From: Vicingaceae bacterium
GTDB taxonomy: Bacteria; Bacteroidota; Bacteroidia; Flavobacteriales_E; Vicingaceae
Direction of reading: 5' to 3'
Assembly: GCA_028245195.1 (NCBI GenBank)
Contig: JAOKCF010000001.1
Coordinates: forward strand, 292,326-356,325
Length of the DNA: 64,000 bases
Part shown: positions 29,301-35,850 of the stretch, piece by piece
How the letters are laid out: every line of letters begins with the position of its first letter
Numbering within the stretch: the first letter of the stretch is position 1
Translations under genes and position numbers: made by a program
Notes under the pieces: model-generated
The model's input: the letters and a program-made list of their open reading frames with translations, nothing else
Databases searched by the model: none
What the model was told of the DNA's origin: nothing

Positions 29301-31829
29301 AGTGTGATTTACTTTAACACCAGGGGCTATTGTTCCTGGAACCGTATCTCTAAAAACAGTACCGTTATCAATACTTATTGCAACAGGTGTATTTGTTAAC
29401 GGTGCTGACCCAAAGTTTTCAACCTCCACAGTAATGGTTCCTGAAGGCGTACAACCCGAAACAGGTGAAACTAAACGCGACATCTTACCATCTTGTGGTA
29501 TTGGTTCAAAAATTTCAATGTCATCAATGGCCATATCACCAGTAAAGCTACCTCCACGGGTTCCTCTCCATCGCAATTTAATTCGTTGACCTGCGTATTG
29601 ATTTAAATTCACTGTTGCTTTTAACCAAGGTGAACCTGGAGCTGGTCCGGTATTTGTTTGTCCATTAATTCTTAACAGTTGCAACCAAGTTGAGCCATCA
29701 TTAACTTCTACAAACAGGTCGCCCATAGTTGCGCCATATTTGTGATACCAAAATTCCATAATTGCTCCTGAAGCATTCCCTAAGTTAATACAAGGCGATT
29801 CAAGAATTGCGTCTTGAGGTGGAGTTCCTGTTGATGTTTCTGTGTACAAAAAGTTAGGTGGCGAATGAGCCACATCTGGACCAGTTTGAAATGAATTTGT
29901 AACATTATTCCAAGGATGCCATGTAAAGTTAAAAACATTTGGGCTAGGCGTTCTCACCCAAGGAGCAGGAACTAAAGAGTTTCCTCCACCTCCAGTGCCT
30001 CTTACCCATCCAAATCCGTCAAAGTTCTCGAAAACGGGTAAGGATATTGAAGTTGGGGCTGGCCCACCAGTAACTGTTCTATTTAGCAAACTGTCGTTTG
30101 GACTAAATCCGTCATTTCTAGCAGACGCCCAAACACTTAATGTATAGTTTCTCTGTTGACCAAAGTTCGCTCTTTGTGAGAAAACAAAATTTCTAAGTGA
30201 ATTGGGCAATAATGGCCCAATCAACGTATCATTAACTACAGGCATGTTATCAACTCTGTAGAACATATAAATTGTATCCAAAGGGCTCGCACCCTTATTT
30301 TCTATTTCTACGATAACATTTTCAGTTGCATACCCACACAATGGTGCACCATTTTGGCTCGGGTAAGTAATTAAATTTGCACTAACATCAAAAGGTTGTG
30401 GGTAACGCACAGAGAAATCATCTATCATTACTCCTTCTTGAGTAACGCTTCCATCAGTGCTAAACTTGAATCTAAAGTTCACTGAACTTTGGTTAGCAAA
30501 GTTGGTTAGTACATTTTCAACTGAAATCCATCCTCCACTATTTCCTTGCCAATATGGAGCCCCAGTTGTAAACCAATTTGAAGGATTTACTCCTCCTGCA
30601 TTAACAGCACTCCAAGTAACCCCTCCGTCAGTTGATGCCTCAAAAGTTAATCGATCAAAACCAGATTCAGTTCTATGATTTAAGCTGAATGATAAAATTG
30701 GATCACCTATTGCTCCACTAAAATTGAAACATGGAGAATATAGATATGATGTTTCTTGGTTATTATAATTTCCATTTAATCTAGTTACGTATGCATTCGT
30801 TCCAGAAGTTACTGAGTTAAAATTAGCAGTAGAAGGAGCTCCTCGCTGCCAACTTGCATTTACGCCATCAACTTTCCATCTGTCAATACCTTCTAAATTA
30901 TCTGAAAATGTTGGAACAAAATTTGGTTCGTTTTCAACACGTTTAATGGTAGAATCGTTGTCATTGTTTCCATCTGTTGTTTGAATGGTGTAGGCTGTTA
31001 AGTCATAAAATCCAACATTCAACATGTCTAACGTACCTGTGAAAGAGTATAACAATGAATCTCCTGCAGGAATTGTAGCAGTGATTGTTTCGGTATGCGC
31101 TATTGTTCCATTGGTATCAATTACAACACTAAAGTTACTTGCCGGAGACGACCCCAAATTTCTAACTTGCACTTGCACTGTTTCCGCAGAAGATAAACCA
31201 CAAGAAGAAATAGGGTTTAAAATTTGTGAAACCCCAACATCATTTGGGAAGGGTGAAGAAATCACTACATTATCTATCCCTACATACCAACACCAATCGT
31301 TACCATCAAAATAGGTAAAACGCACTTGACAGGTAGTATTGTTATAAGCAGAAATATCAATGTTTGCAGTTGGAAAATTATTGGAACATGCTCCCAAATA
31401 GTTACCGCAATCATTTACAGAAGTTGAAAAAACATCAATCCAATTTGTCCCATCAAAAACAGAAACAATAAAGCTATCTAACGGGCCCACATATTCTCTA
31501 AAGTTATAGTCAAACTCTAAAGTTGTACTGACTGAACTTGCGTTGTTAAAAGCAGGAGTTAACAAATCAACTCGATTGTTTGTTGAACCCGCTCCCACGT
31601 TATCATCATCAAAAAATGCCATTGCAGTTCCGTCCAAATTATTCACTCCTGAGTTGGTTGTAGAACCGTCAAAGCCAAAACTCCATGCGGTAGTTCCGGA
31701 AACTGCCGTATTAGTCCAGCCAGTTGGCAAGGCAGAACCATTAAAATCTTCTTGTATGTAAAAATTTTGAGCGCTTGCGTTAAACGCTAGAAGTAAAATA
31801 GTTACAGTCGATAGTATATGTTTTTTCAT
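23316..31829 (-). CDS. Giant modular T9SS-secreted protein with eight MAM/cleaved-adhesin-like repeats
   Basis: I start this 2837-residue protein at MKKHILSTV (31829) because a signal peptide follows directly (cleavage near FNASA-Q); a longer frame to 31880 adds 17 residues before it. The body is about eight units of 285-330 residues. Each unit is a jelly-roll MAM/cleaved-adhesin-like module, marked by an FWYHKYG-type strand and an (A/G)IDD(I/V) strand, followed by a CARDB-like Ig module (VENFG..., NHTF, NDT). A different Ig/SprB-like region covers about 2300-2740. The T9SS type A tail has FPNPVSDVL and ends GVYFIKI...KVVKS. It is expected at the cell surface or secreted, probably in adhesion or matrix formation; no catalytic domain is visible. 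Three other genes here use the same modules. Confidence 0.9.
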   Translation of the reverse strand: MKKHILSTVTILLLAFNASAQNFYIQEDFNGSALPTGWTNTAVSGTTAWSFGFDGSTTNSGVNNLDGTAMAFFDDDNVGAGSTNNRVDLLTPAFNNASSVSTTLEFDYNFREYVGPLDSFIVSVFDGTNWIDVFSTSVNDCGNYLGACSNNFPTANIDISAYNNTTCQVRFTYFDGNDWCWYVGIDNVVISSPFPNDVGVSQILNPISSCGLSSAETVQVQVRNLGSSPASNFSVVIDTNGTIAHTETITATIPAGDSLLYSFTGTLDMLNVGFYDLTAYTIQTTDGNNDNDSTIKRVENEPNFVPTFSDNLEGIDRWKVDGVNASWQRGAPSTANFNSVTSGTNAYVTRLNGNYNNQETSYLYSPCFNFSGAIGDPILSFSLNHRTESGFDRLTFEASTDGGVTWSAVNAGGVNPSNWFTTGAPYWQGNSGGWISVENVLTNFANQSSVNFRFKFSTDGSVTQEGVMIDDFSVRYPQPFDVSANLITYPSQNGAPLCGYATENVIVEIENKGASPLDTIYMFYRVDNMPVVNDTLIGPLLPNSLRNFVFSQRANFGQQRNYTLSVWASARNDGFSPNDSLLNRTVTGGPAPTSISLPVFENFDGFGWVRGTGGGGNSLVPAPWVRTPSPNVFNFTWHPWNNVTNSFQTGPDVAHSPPNFLYTETSTGTPPQDAILESPCINLGNASGAIMEFWYHKYGATMGDLFVEVNDGSTWLQLLRINGQTNTGPAPGSPWLKATVNLNQYAGQRIKLRWRGTRGGSFTGDMAIDDIEIFEPIPQDGKMSRLVSPVSGCTPSGTITVEVENFGSAPLTNTPVAISIDNGTVFRDTVPGTIAPGVKVNHTFPFTANFATKGQTYSIQIWTEVLGDSNLFNDRVTTDITNFTRETSYIEDFEGFVADPACFGVNDADVLGAGWSMTSVGQGEWHVQDMTVCAGTPGFGTGPNSDHTKGNGIFMYLDGNSGEGRLESPCLDFKSRAGAAMRFWYHKFGPGMTTMFVDVFADGVWNNGVFSIPGQTQTSEGAPWLEAVAKFNQFGGKDIKVRFRGTAGFRNEMAIDDISFFAPYGMDARMLAITSPESGCNINGASLISVEIDNFGVETLNSNGDSLLLYYQIDNLPPVRDTFDVALPSEQSATFTFTQPADLSIPGKTYYVKAWTAQIGEEDVKNDTLFNHKIFNQTKSTNYFENFETFRDANCDQLLGQVLQEGWAETSTSTHTWQVQSSLCGKGASTTPTTSTGPQVDRTTGSGLFIYTEADGSGTATFESPCIDLTNNTNPRFSFFYHKYGGNMNNLSVDVLFNGNWVNGVGSVPGQTQTSATAVWKNLEVDLSPYIGGLVQVRFRSVKVGFGTRSDMAIDDVFLYEAIPNDAGITEVIQPTGDACGLTSGNVVVNIENFGTANITPGQLIVQYNNNGGPYESDTIQQTIAAGTNLNYTFTTPVDLSNPGKQIIYARTILANDTLPQNNFASTTVINRQPGIPRYTQDFEELVQGANYSQDQLKGFTRFPANGGPGVFMWHVVSGAGPYIDGQPPMPPGPPTGPSGDHTFATNRVNGKGTYVLMETDLKQLLRPIPPTIPDAWLELPCGPMDFTASKNGSILLTYWYHFFGPQTGNLFVDVHNGTNWVLGIDVIRGQQQSDDTEPWLQRKVVLDRFNGLSAVRIRLRAETGYMGNPGDGRGGDMGVDDIEILDRASKDAAAFSLIDPASDCALTASERFKIRVQNLGTQDILNLNLGYQIVFTPYGGSPQVLATARDSSIGQTIVPLAFFDFSFQNIDMSNPGKYFIKYWTEYKGDEHLFNDTLTELITNTARPFPSCDDFSDLVSGHIAKDFKDGVLPNDWEANTQAYTWVATVEGEVPDLKGHTGGLNDVFMYAEDPAPYAGEARMESPCWDLNNTPAANLEFWYIMPSASGQLEIGVNQNGGGFVPIDTIKGAEGVARTWRKYEAVLADFVGANVQVQFRAFAPGGTYYAIDDVCIIRPEPQQMLFNEFVNPFPGRCFYSDSERVSIRVRNIGIDRIDSFLVVIALDEDIIGNPRGSNGFRDTIMVRPGAAPPFFNPGELYTFTINDPRFILDLSAYKDYYLHAWLLLDGDKDTTNNIRIDYQITHGDPEDLPYVVDFEDPANPLRFGRLVGNPTQDGFDWCIDGNGFPLPAWACDRRGVTGPELDHTLGPVDTTGHVLQANSAAGVLGDLIGYESPCVTLIGTTAPEMKFWYHMFGFDMGSLYLQINDDFGWVTVLTLVGQDPDQRINGRTPWKSRIVDLSAYRGKVIRYRFIAERGDQYAGNMAIDDIGVYDAAAIDIAPAGLNEPNTDSTYCYSRNNPLKIDVINNGSDALDFVTDTVCLTAIIFKDNQGNGQFVSIDTLTRCVGSNEFLDDNGFPIPLPRDSIVTLTMDSTFDMSDTGSFYRFIIIAEVDGDLIKSNDIKTNIIIKSQRKIGEIVAVLPNDTICFGDPVLVAIRNQFGAVRWEESQIRNDGSTFGFFIGQSTPFNRPNYLAFLSDSTTDIRARICPQLFISEGIDETTDSVRVDVIKPYRALSFDTERCENDPVNDTIKIQVQSNITGVNYYTSLTALNAEAELKLPLSLDYALKTRLSETDTFYLETLIDIPNILPSGLFCKSIQKVPAIRTIHTAPTASSFPTDTVVYCGPGSGSILNQGDVFTVDRGPLDANGIPVRQDTYSWDFTLVDGNGGTRAVLDSVNTQSFAVDPWRMDVNRGGSYYKISVDVQTDEGCEFNPGTLTDIYIKVLDDCTVGLQESDQLGSLEIFPNPVSDVLTINQSSVEIYNGSIFLLSAEGRLVESFEELTFGQLNQQIDMSKLPKGVYFIKIETDKGTTVRKVVKS
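24971..31290 (-). repeat. Eight tandem coding repeats within the giant T9SS gene
   Basis: The DNA encoding the (A/G)IDD strand recurs at about 31270, 30420, 29520, 28660, 27765, 26785, 25921 and 24975, a spacing of 850-980 bases. The shared bases are around CATCAAT(T/G)GCCAT on the plus strand. Units 3, 4 and 5 look most alike by eye. The repeats could cause collapse in short-read assemblies. Confidence 0.8.
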
Positions 31830-31923
31830 CTTGTGATTTGTTTTAAAAACGAATTTTAAAAATACCAAAAAATAACTCAATTTGTTAAGTCGGATAAAAG
31901 ACGTAGTACAATTAAAAAAGGTT

Positions 31924-31961
31924 GCAAAAAAAAGCCTTCATTTCTTTTTGAAATGAAGGCT
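31924..31961 (-). terminator. Terminator of trxB
   Basis: AGCCTTCATTTC (31933-31944) pairs with GAAATGAAGGCT (31950-31961) around a 5-base loop. The minus-strand product ends in eight or nine T. It lies 22 bases past the trxB stop. Confidence 0.9.
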
Positions 31962-31983
31962 AAAAAATTTTTGTTATTCTGTT

Positions 31984-32928
31984 TTAATGCTTTCCAATCT
32001 CAGTCAAATATCGCTCAGCATCTAATGCAGCCATGCAGCCTGTTCCTGCAGCCGTCACAGCCTGTCGATACACTTTATCTGCAGCATCACCCGAAGCAAA
32101 CACTCCAGGTATTTTGGTCTTTGATGTTCCAGGCTCAACAATTAAATAACCAGTTTGGTCCATATCTAACCAGCCTTTAAAAATATCAGTGTTCGGTTTA
32201 TGACCAATTGCAACAAAAAATCCAGTACATGTAATGGTTGTTTCTTCTCCTGTTTTGTTGTTTTTCGCCAAAACACCTTCTACTGCATTGGCTCCCAAAA
32301 CTTCCACAGTCTCATGATTAAACAATACTTCAATGTTTGGCGTATTTAATACTCGATCTGCCATAATTTTTGAGGCTCTGAATTCTTCCTTTCTCACCAA
32401 CATGGTAACTTTCTTGCACAACTTAGAAAGGTATGTTGCCTCTTCTGCAGCAGTGTCACCAGCGCCTACAATTAACACATCTTGGTTTTTAAAGAAAAAC
32501 CCATCACATACGGCGCAAGCACTCACTCCAAAACCATTCAATCGTTGCTCCGACTCTATGCCTAGCCATTTTGCGGCAGCACCAGTAGAAATAATAATTG
32601 AATCTGCCGTAATCTCTGTTTTTTCGTCTACCCAAACCTTATGAACAGGTCCTGTAAAATCTACTTTGGTTATCAATCCAAAACGCACATCAGTCCCAAA
32701 TCGTTCTGCCTGCTTTTGAAAATCAATCATCATTTGAGGACCATTAATCCCATCAGGATACCCCGGATAATTTTCCACATCATTAGTAATGGTAAGTTGA
32801 CCACCTGGCTGCAATCCTTGGAACATTAATGGAGCCATATCCGCTCTTGCAGCATAAATTGCCGCAGTATATCCTGCTGGTCCCGAACCTATAATTAAAC
32901 ACTTAACGTGCTCTACTTTTTCTGACAT
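31984..32928 (-). CDS. trxB: Thioredoxin-disulfide reductase
   Basis: The 314-residue flavoenzyme transfers electrons from NADPH to thioredoxin in the cytoplasm. The FAD-binding GSGPAG is at 14-19, the redox pair is C138 and C141 (CAVCDG), the NADPH-binding GAGDTA is at 155-160, and the C-terminal FAD motif GVFASGDAADKVYRQ is present. The length is standard. It is a single gene with its own terminator. The giant T9SS gene lies downstream on the same strand, and a 482-base spacer lies upstream towards tRNA-Pro. Confidence 0.97.
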   Translation of the reverse strand: MSEKVEHVKCLIIGSGPAGYTAAIYAARADMAPLMFQGLQPGGQLTITNDVENYPGYPDGINGPQMMIDFQKQAERFGTDVRFGLITKVDFTGPVHKVWVDEKTEITADSIIISTGAAAKWLGIESEQRLNGFGVSACAVCDGFFFKNQDVLIVGAGDTAAEEATYLSKLCKKVTMLVRKEEFRASKIMADRVLNTPNIEVLFNHETVEVLGANAVEGVLAKNNKTGEETTITCTGFFVAIGHKPNTDIFKGWLDMDQTGYLIVEPGTSKTKIPGVFASGDAADKVYRQAVTAAGTGCMAALDAERYLTEIGKH

Positions 32929-33410
32929 AACTTTTCTTTTTTTGGAAGGTTAAAATTAGGGAATCAAAACAAATAAAAATTTAAGCATCGGTGTGTTTTT
33001 AGCAAGACCTATTCTATTGAATTTACATGATAAATATGTTTCATATTCGCATGCTCTTCATGAGAACGAACTTCGAGTTGTAACGCTCTAATACCACTGC
33101 TTGGGAAGGCCTTTTGGTTTTTGACAATTTGCGCTTGCACAAATTGTCAAAAACCAAAAGGCCTTCCATCTCACCATAAATAGTTCGAACCCTTGCAGGA
33201 TTAACTTAATTAGTATGTTTCCTAAGCTCAATTTGTTTAACTCCAAGAATCTCAATTGCAGTAATCAGCCATTGAATAAATGATAAATAAACTACTCTTT
33301 TCTGAGAGTCATTATGAGTTACATCAACCTGAGTGTGCATAATGTGTGTAAATTATTGCAAATATAAAAGTCAACACATTGATTAACAGTAGTTTTGACT
33401 TGTAATTGTG
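32929..33410. other. 482-base non-coding spacer between trxB and tRNA-Pro
   Basis: I see no credible gene. The only clear structure is the 64-base hairpin at 33104-33167. The trxB promoter must lie in the left part (near 32940-33000, which is AT-rich), but I could not pick a convincing box. Confidence 0.6.
33104..33167. repeat. 28-bp perfect inverted repeat (64-base hairpin)
   Basis: Bases 33104-33131 (starting GGAAGGCCTTTTGG) are the exact reverse complement of 33140-33167, with loop CGCTTGCA. The flanks show no T run on either strand and no obvious target-site duplication. It stands alone in the middle of the spacer, not at a gene end. It could be a dispersed palindromic element or a very stable RNA 3' structure for the tRNA transcript. 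Confidence 0.9.
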
Positions 33411-33485
33411 TCGGGATGAGTGGATTCGAACCACCGATCTCGCGCCCCCCAGGCGCGCACTTTAACCGGACTAAGCTACATCCCG
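33411..33485 (-). tRNA. tRNA-Pro (anticodon GGG)
   Basis: On the minus strand the 7-bp acceptor stem CGGGATG/CATCCCG frames a 75-base cloverleaf. The D arm has stem GCTT/AAGT, the anticodon stem is CGCGC/GCGCG with loop CTGGGGG (anticodon GGG, reading CCC and CCT), and the T arm carries TTCGAAT. The discriminator base is A. The 3' CCA is not encoded and must be added after transcription. It starts 18 bases downstream of the lipoprotein gene on the same strand. Confidence 0.95.
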
Positions 33486-33503
33486 AAGGTTAAGACCGCT
33501 GTT

Positions 33504-34397
33504 TTACTTTATTAATGCATTAAATTCTCCTTGGAAAATATTTATTGGTTCCCCAAACGCATTTCTTACCGTGAAGTTAAATCTTCCCTCAATTGCATTG
33601 TTAATTGTATCGATTTTTGAAATGGTCAAGCTACCTGCTTCTGCATCGTATTGATTCTTGAAAATATTCGAAGAGAATGTATTTGGATTGTAAGTTGCAG
33701 TTATGGAACCTGATGAGAATTGATATTCTCGCTCTTGAATTTTTTCTTGAACCGTGATATTTAGTATGGTTGAATCATCATTACCTACTCCTGAAAAGGT
33801 ATCAAATGTAAAACCACCAGAAGTGCTACTCGTGAATAAACAAGACTCCGCAACAAATCGCTCGCTATCGATGCTTGCAATCATTTCGCCGAAGGCAGGT
33901 CGAACGATGGGTATTTCTAAAAATGAGCCTTTGGTCACATTTAATTCCAGATCTCCGTTAACTTGTAATAAAGTACCTTGAAATTTACCTGACACAACAT
34001 CTTTCTCAACATCGTAATTCGTAATCTCTACTTCCAAGTCGGAGGTTTCTCCTGATTTTGTCGTACTAAATAACAACCCTCCCGAATTTTTATAATTTAG
34101 AAAAACTTTAAAGTCATCCGTATTCCCAAAGTATTCTCCTTCAACTATATCACTCACAGCTAACATATAGCTCGCACCACTCCCGCTTGCCTCAATTGAT
34201 AAAGCAGTATTAGTCTTTAACCCGCTAGCCGTATTTGTTTCAAATTTAAACCCATTCAAGATTACTTCAAAACGCTTTGTTGGCAACCCATTTAATTGAA
34301 ACAGATCATCTAAAGTTAGAGGCTCTCCCTCTTCTTCACAGCCAGTTACTACAATAAAAGCAACTAAAAAAAATAAAATCCTGTATGACTTTTTCAT
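33504..34397 (-). CDS. Hypothetical lipoprotein with an internally repeated beta domain
   Basis: The 297-residue protein has a lipoprotein signal (MKKSYRILFFLVAFIVVTGC, lipidated Cys at 20), then an acidic EEEGEP stretch typical of Bacteroidota surface lipoproteins. Two similar halves can be seen. Each has a strand with an ITNYD- or ISKID-type motif, then a (V/I)xGxF strand and a closing GxF strand (VVSGKFQGTL...KGSFLEIP and AIEGRFNFTV...QGEFNALI). This resembles the DUF6252-type secreted domain of the phylum, but I cannot assign a family firmly. No catalytic residues are evident. The acidic start suggests possible surface export. It is divergent from the TonB-domain gene and just upstream of tRNA-Pro. 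Confidence 0.75.
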   Translation of the reverse strand: MKKSYRILFFLVAFIVVTGCEEEGEPLTLDDLFQLNGLPTKRFEVILNGFKFETNTASGLKTNTALSIEASGSGASYMLAVSDIVEGEYFGNTDDFKVFLNYKNSGGLLFSTTKSGETSDLEVEITNYDVEKDVVSGKFQGTLLQVNGDLELNVTKGSFLEIPIVRPAFGEMIASIDSERFVAESCLFTSSTSGGFTFDTFSGVGNDDSTILNITVQEKIQEREYQFSSGSITATYNPNTFSSNIFKNQYDAEAGSLTISKIDTINNAIEGRFNFTVRNAFGEPINIFQGEFNALIK

Positions 34398-34552
34398 TGT
34401 TTCAAAATTAACCAGTCCCTTCTATTATTCAAAGTTGCAGTACAATTTCTTCTTTACCTATCTAATCGCATCTACTCCCTTAACAGCACTACCGAAGGAC
34501 TTAACCAACATTTTCATTTCTTTTAAATAACTTAGCGGAAAGTTAGTTAAAT

Positions 34553-35314
34553 ATGTCTAAAACATTCACAATGATTATTTTTTTAGCCTCATTCGGCGCA
34601 ACTGCCGCGCAACAAGTGGAGTTTTTTAATGGCACTAATTTTCCGGCATCACCGAGTTCTGGGGATAAGGAGGTGAACTACCTGATCGAAAGCCAGATAA
34701 TTTATCCAACTAAGGAGCTAGAAATTAAGCAATCCCAAGAGGTTTTTGTTGTTGTAAAAGTAAGCTGGGAAGGAAAAATTGATACTATTTTTGCAAATCT
34801 TGAAAAAGACAATCTTTTCGTTCTTGAGGCCATTCGTTTGGTAAAATTAATTGTTTGGCAAAAGGACGAAATAAGGAAAGGCAAAAGAATTGGCGAACAA
34901 CAAATAAAAATAACATTTGATCCAAAAAAGTACAATAAGGCTGAAAGAAGAAGGCCGGCGCCACCTATTACTACTGAAGATGCCACCATATTTATCAAGA
35001 GTCAAGTGGACAAGGCACCAAGTGTAAAAAATTATAAAAGCATTAACGAGTATGTTACGGATAACGTACGATATCCCGCTCTGGCACTGCAGCAACTAAT
35101 TTCGGGCACTGTTAAAGTTGTGTTTGTTATTGAAAAAAATGGGGTAGCGAGTAATTTTAAAATAACAAAACCATTGGCAGGAGGTTGCAATGAGGAAACT
35201 ATTCGTTTGTTAAAGAACATCATATGGAAACCTGCCATCAAAGAGGGTGAGCCTGTCCGAACGTTCTCAGACTATACGTTAACTTTTATGCATCCCGGTA
35301 ATACGTATCGATAA
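34553..35314 (+). CDS. Periplasmic protein with two TonB C-terminal-like domains
   Basis: The 253-residue protein has a signal peptide (cleaved near ATA-AQ) and two copies of a TonB-C-like fold. The first (about 25-125) has YLIESQIIYPTKE, then VVVKVSWEGKID and VWQ. The second (about 160-250) has YVTDNVRYPALALQ, then GTVKVVFVIEKNGVASNFKI, CNEETIRLLKNIIWKPA and a final strand. A basic linker containing RRPAPP joins them. Normal TonB has an N-terminal membrane anchor and a long proline-rich spacer; both are missing, so it probably does not transduce energy by itself. A role in binding an envelope partner is a guess. The sequence TAAGGAGGTGA inside the gene (34666-34676) is a chance full match to the anti-Shine-Dalgarno region. 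Confidence 0.8.
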   Translation: MSKTFTMIIFLASFGATAAQQVEFFNGTNFPASPSSGDKEVNYLIESQIIYPTKELEIKQSQEVFVVVKVSWEGKIDTIFANLEKDNLFVLEAIRLVKLIVWQKDEIRKGKRIGEQQIKITFDPKKYNKAERRRPAPPITTEDATIFIKSQVDKAPSVKNYKSINEYVTDNVRYPALALQQLISGTVKVVFVIEKNGVASNFKITKPLAGGCNEETIRLLKNIIWKPAIKEGEPVRTFSDYTLTFMHPGNTYR

Positions 35315-35406
35315 TTAAGGTTATTAACAATCTCCCTTTAAGATAAATAATAAAACTGATGTGCTGATTTCGCTTGTAAATTTACTTTTACTAAAAATAA
35401 ACTAAG

Positions 35407-35838
35407 ATGAAAAAACTAATAATTGCTGCAGGCCTGCTTGTTTGTTCTGTATTTGTAAACGCTCAAGAAAGCGCTACTTGTTATCAAAAGTATGCTAAGG
35501 TATTTGAAGTGAGAGGTGCTAACGAAGTATTAGACGGAAAGCACGATGACATAATTATTACGATTCGGAAAGGCCGGTTTGCAGATTGTTTTTTAGGCAA
35601 AGTGACCGTAAAGGACGGAGAAGTTATAAAAACAAGTATTCAGTTGAGTTATGTAGATAATACCTTTGAACCTTTTTCAAGAACCTATAAGTCTAATGAA
35701 TCTGTTGGCATTGTAGAAGGTATTTCTAAAACATTATTGACAAATGATGAAGAGCTCATAAACATCATGTTTGTTGGCTCTATTAAGCCAAAAAAGAAGG
35801 CTCTAAAGCGAGCTCCAGAACCTTCGTTTGATCTTTAG
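35407..35838 (+). CDS. Hypothetical secreted protein
   Basis: The 143-residue protein has a clear signal peptide (MKKLIIAAGLLVCSVFVNAQ, cleaved before ES). The mature part is predicted mostly beta (HDDIIITIRKG, GKVTVKDGEVIKTSIQLSY) with two Cys (one early, one in FADCFLG) that could form a disulfide, and a basic KPKKKALKR stretch near the end. I do not recognise the family. It follows the TonB-domain gene on the same strand after 92 bases and converges on a T9SS gene whose stop lies 12 bases away. Confidence 0.7.
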   Translation: MKKLIIAAGLLVCSVFVNAQESATCYQKYAKVFEVRGANEVLDGKHDDIIITIRKGRFADCFLGKVTVKDGEVIKTSIQLSYVDNTFEPFSRTYKSNESVGIVEGISKTLLTNDEELINIMFVGSIKPKKKALKRAPEPSFDL

Positions 35839-35850
35839 ACTGAAAAGTAC

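Noticed and set aside
24971-31290. CRISPR array or IS elements in the repeat-rich region
   Set aside because: The periodicity is 850-980 bases, stays in frame and encodes repeated protein domains; there are no short direct repeats with unique spacers and no transposase.
33104-33167. Reading the 28-bp hairpin as a Rho-independent terminator
   Set aside because: No T run follows on either strand and it is not directly behind a gene; I list it as an inverted repeat instead.
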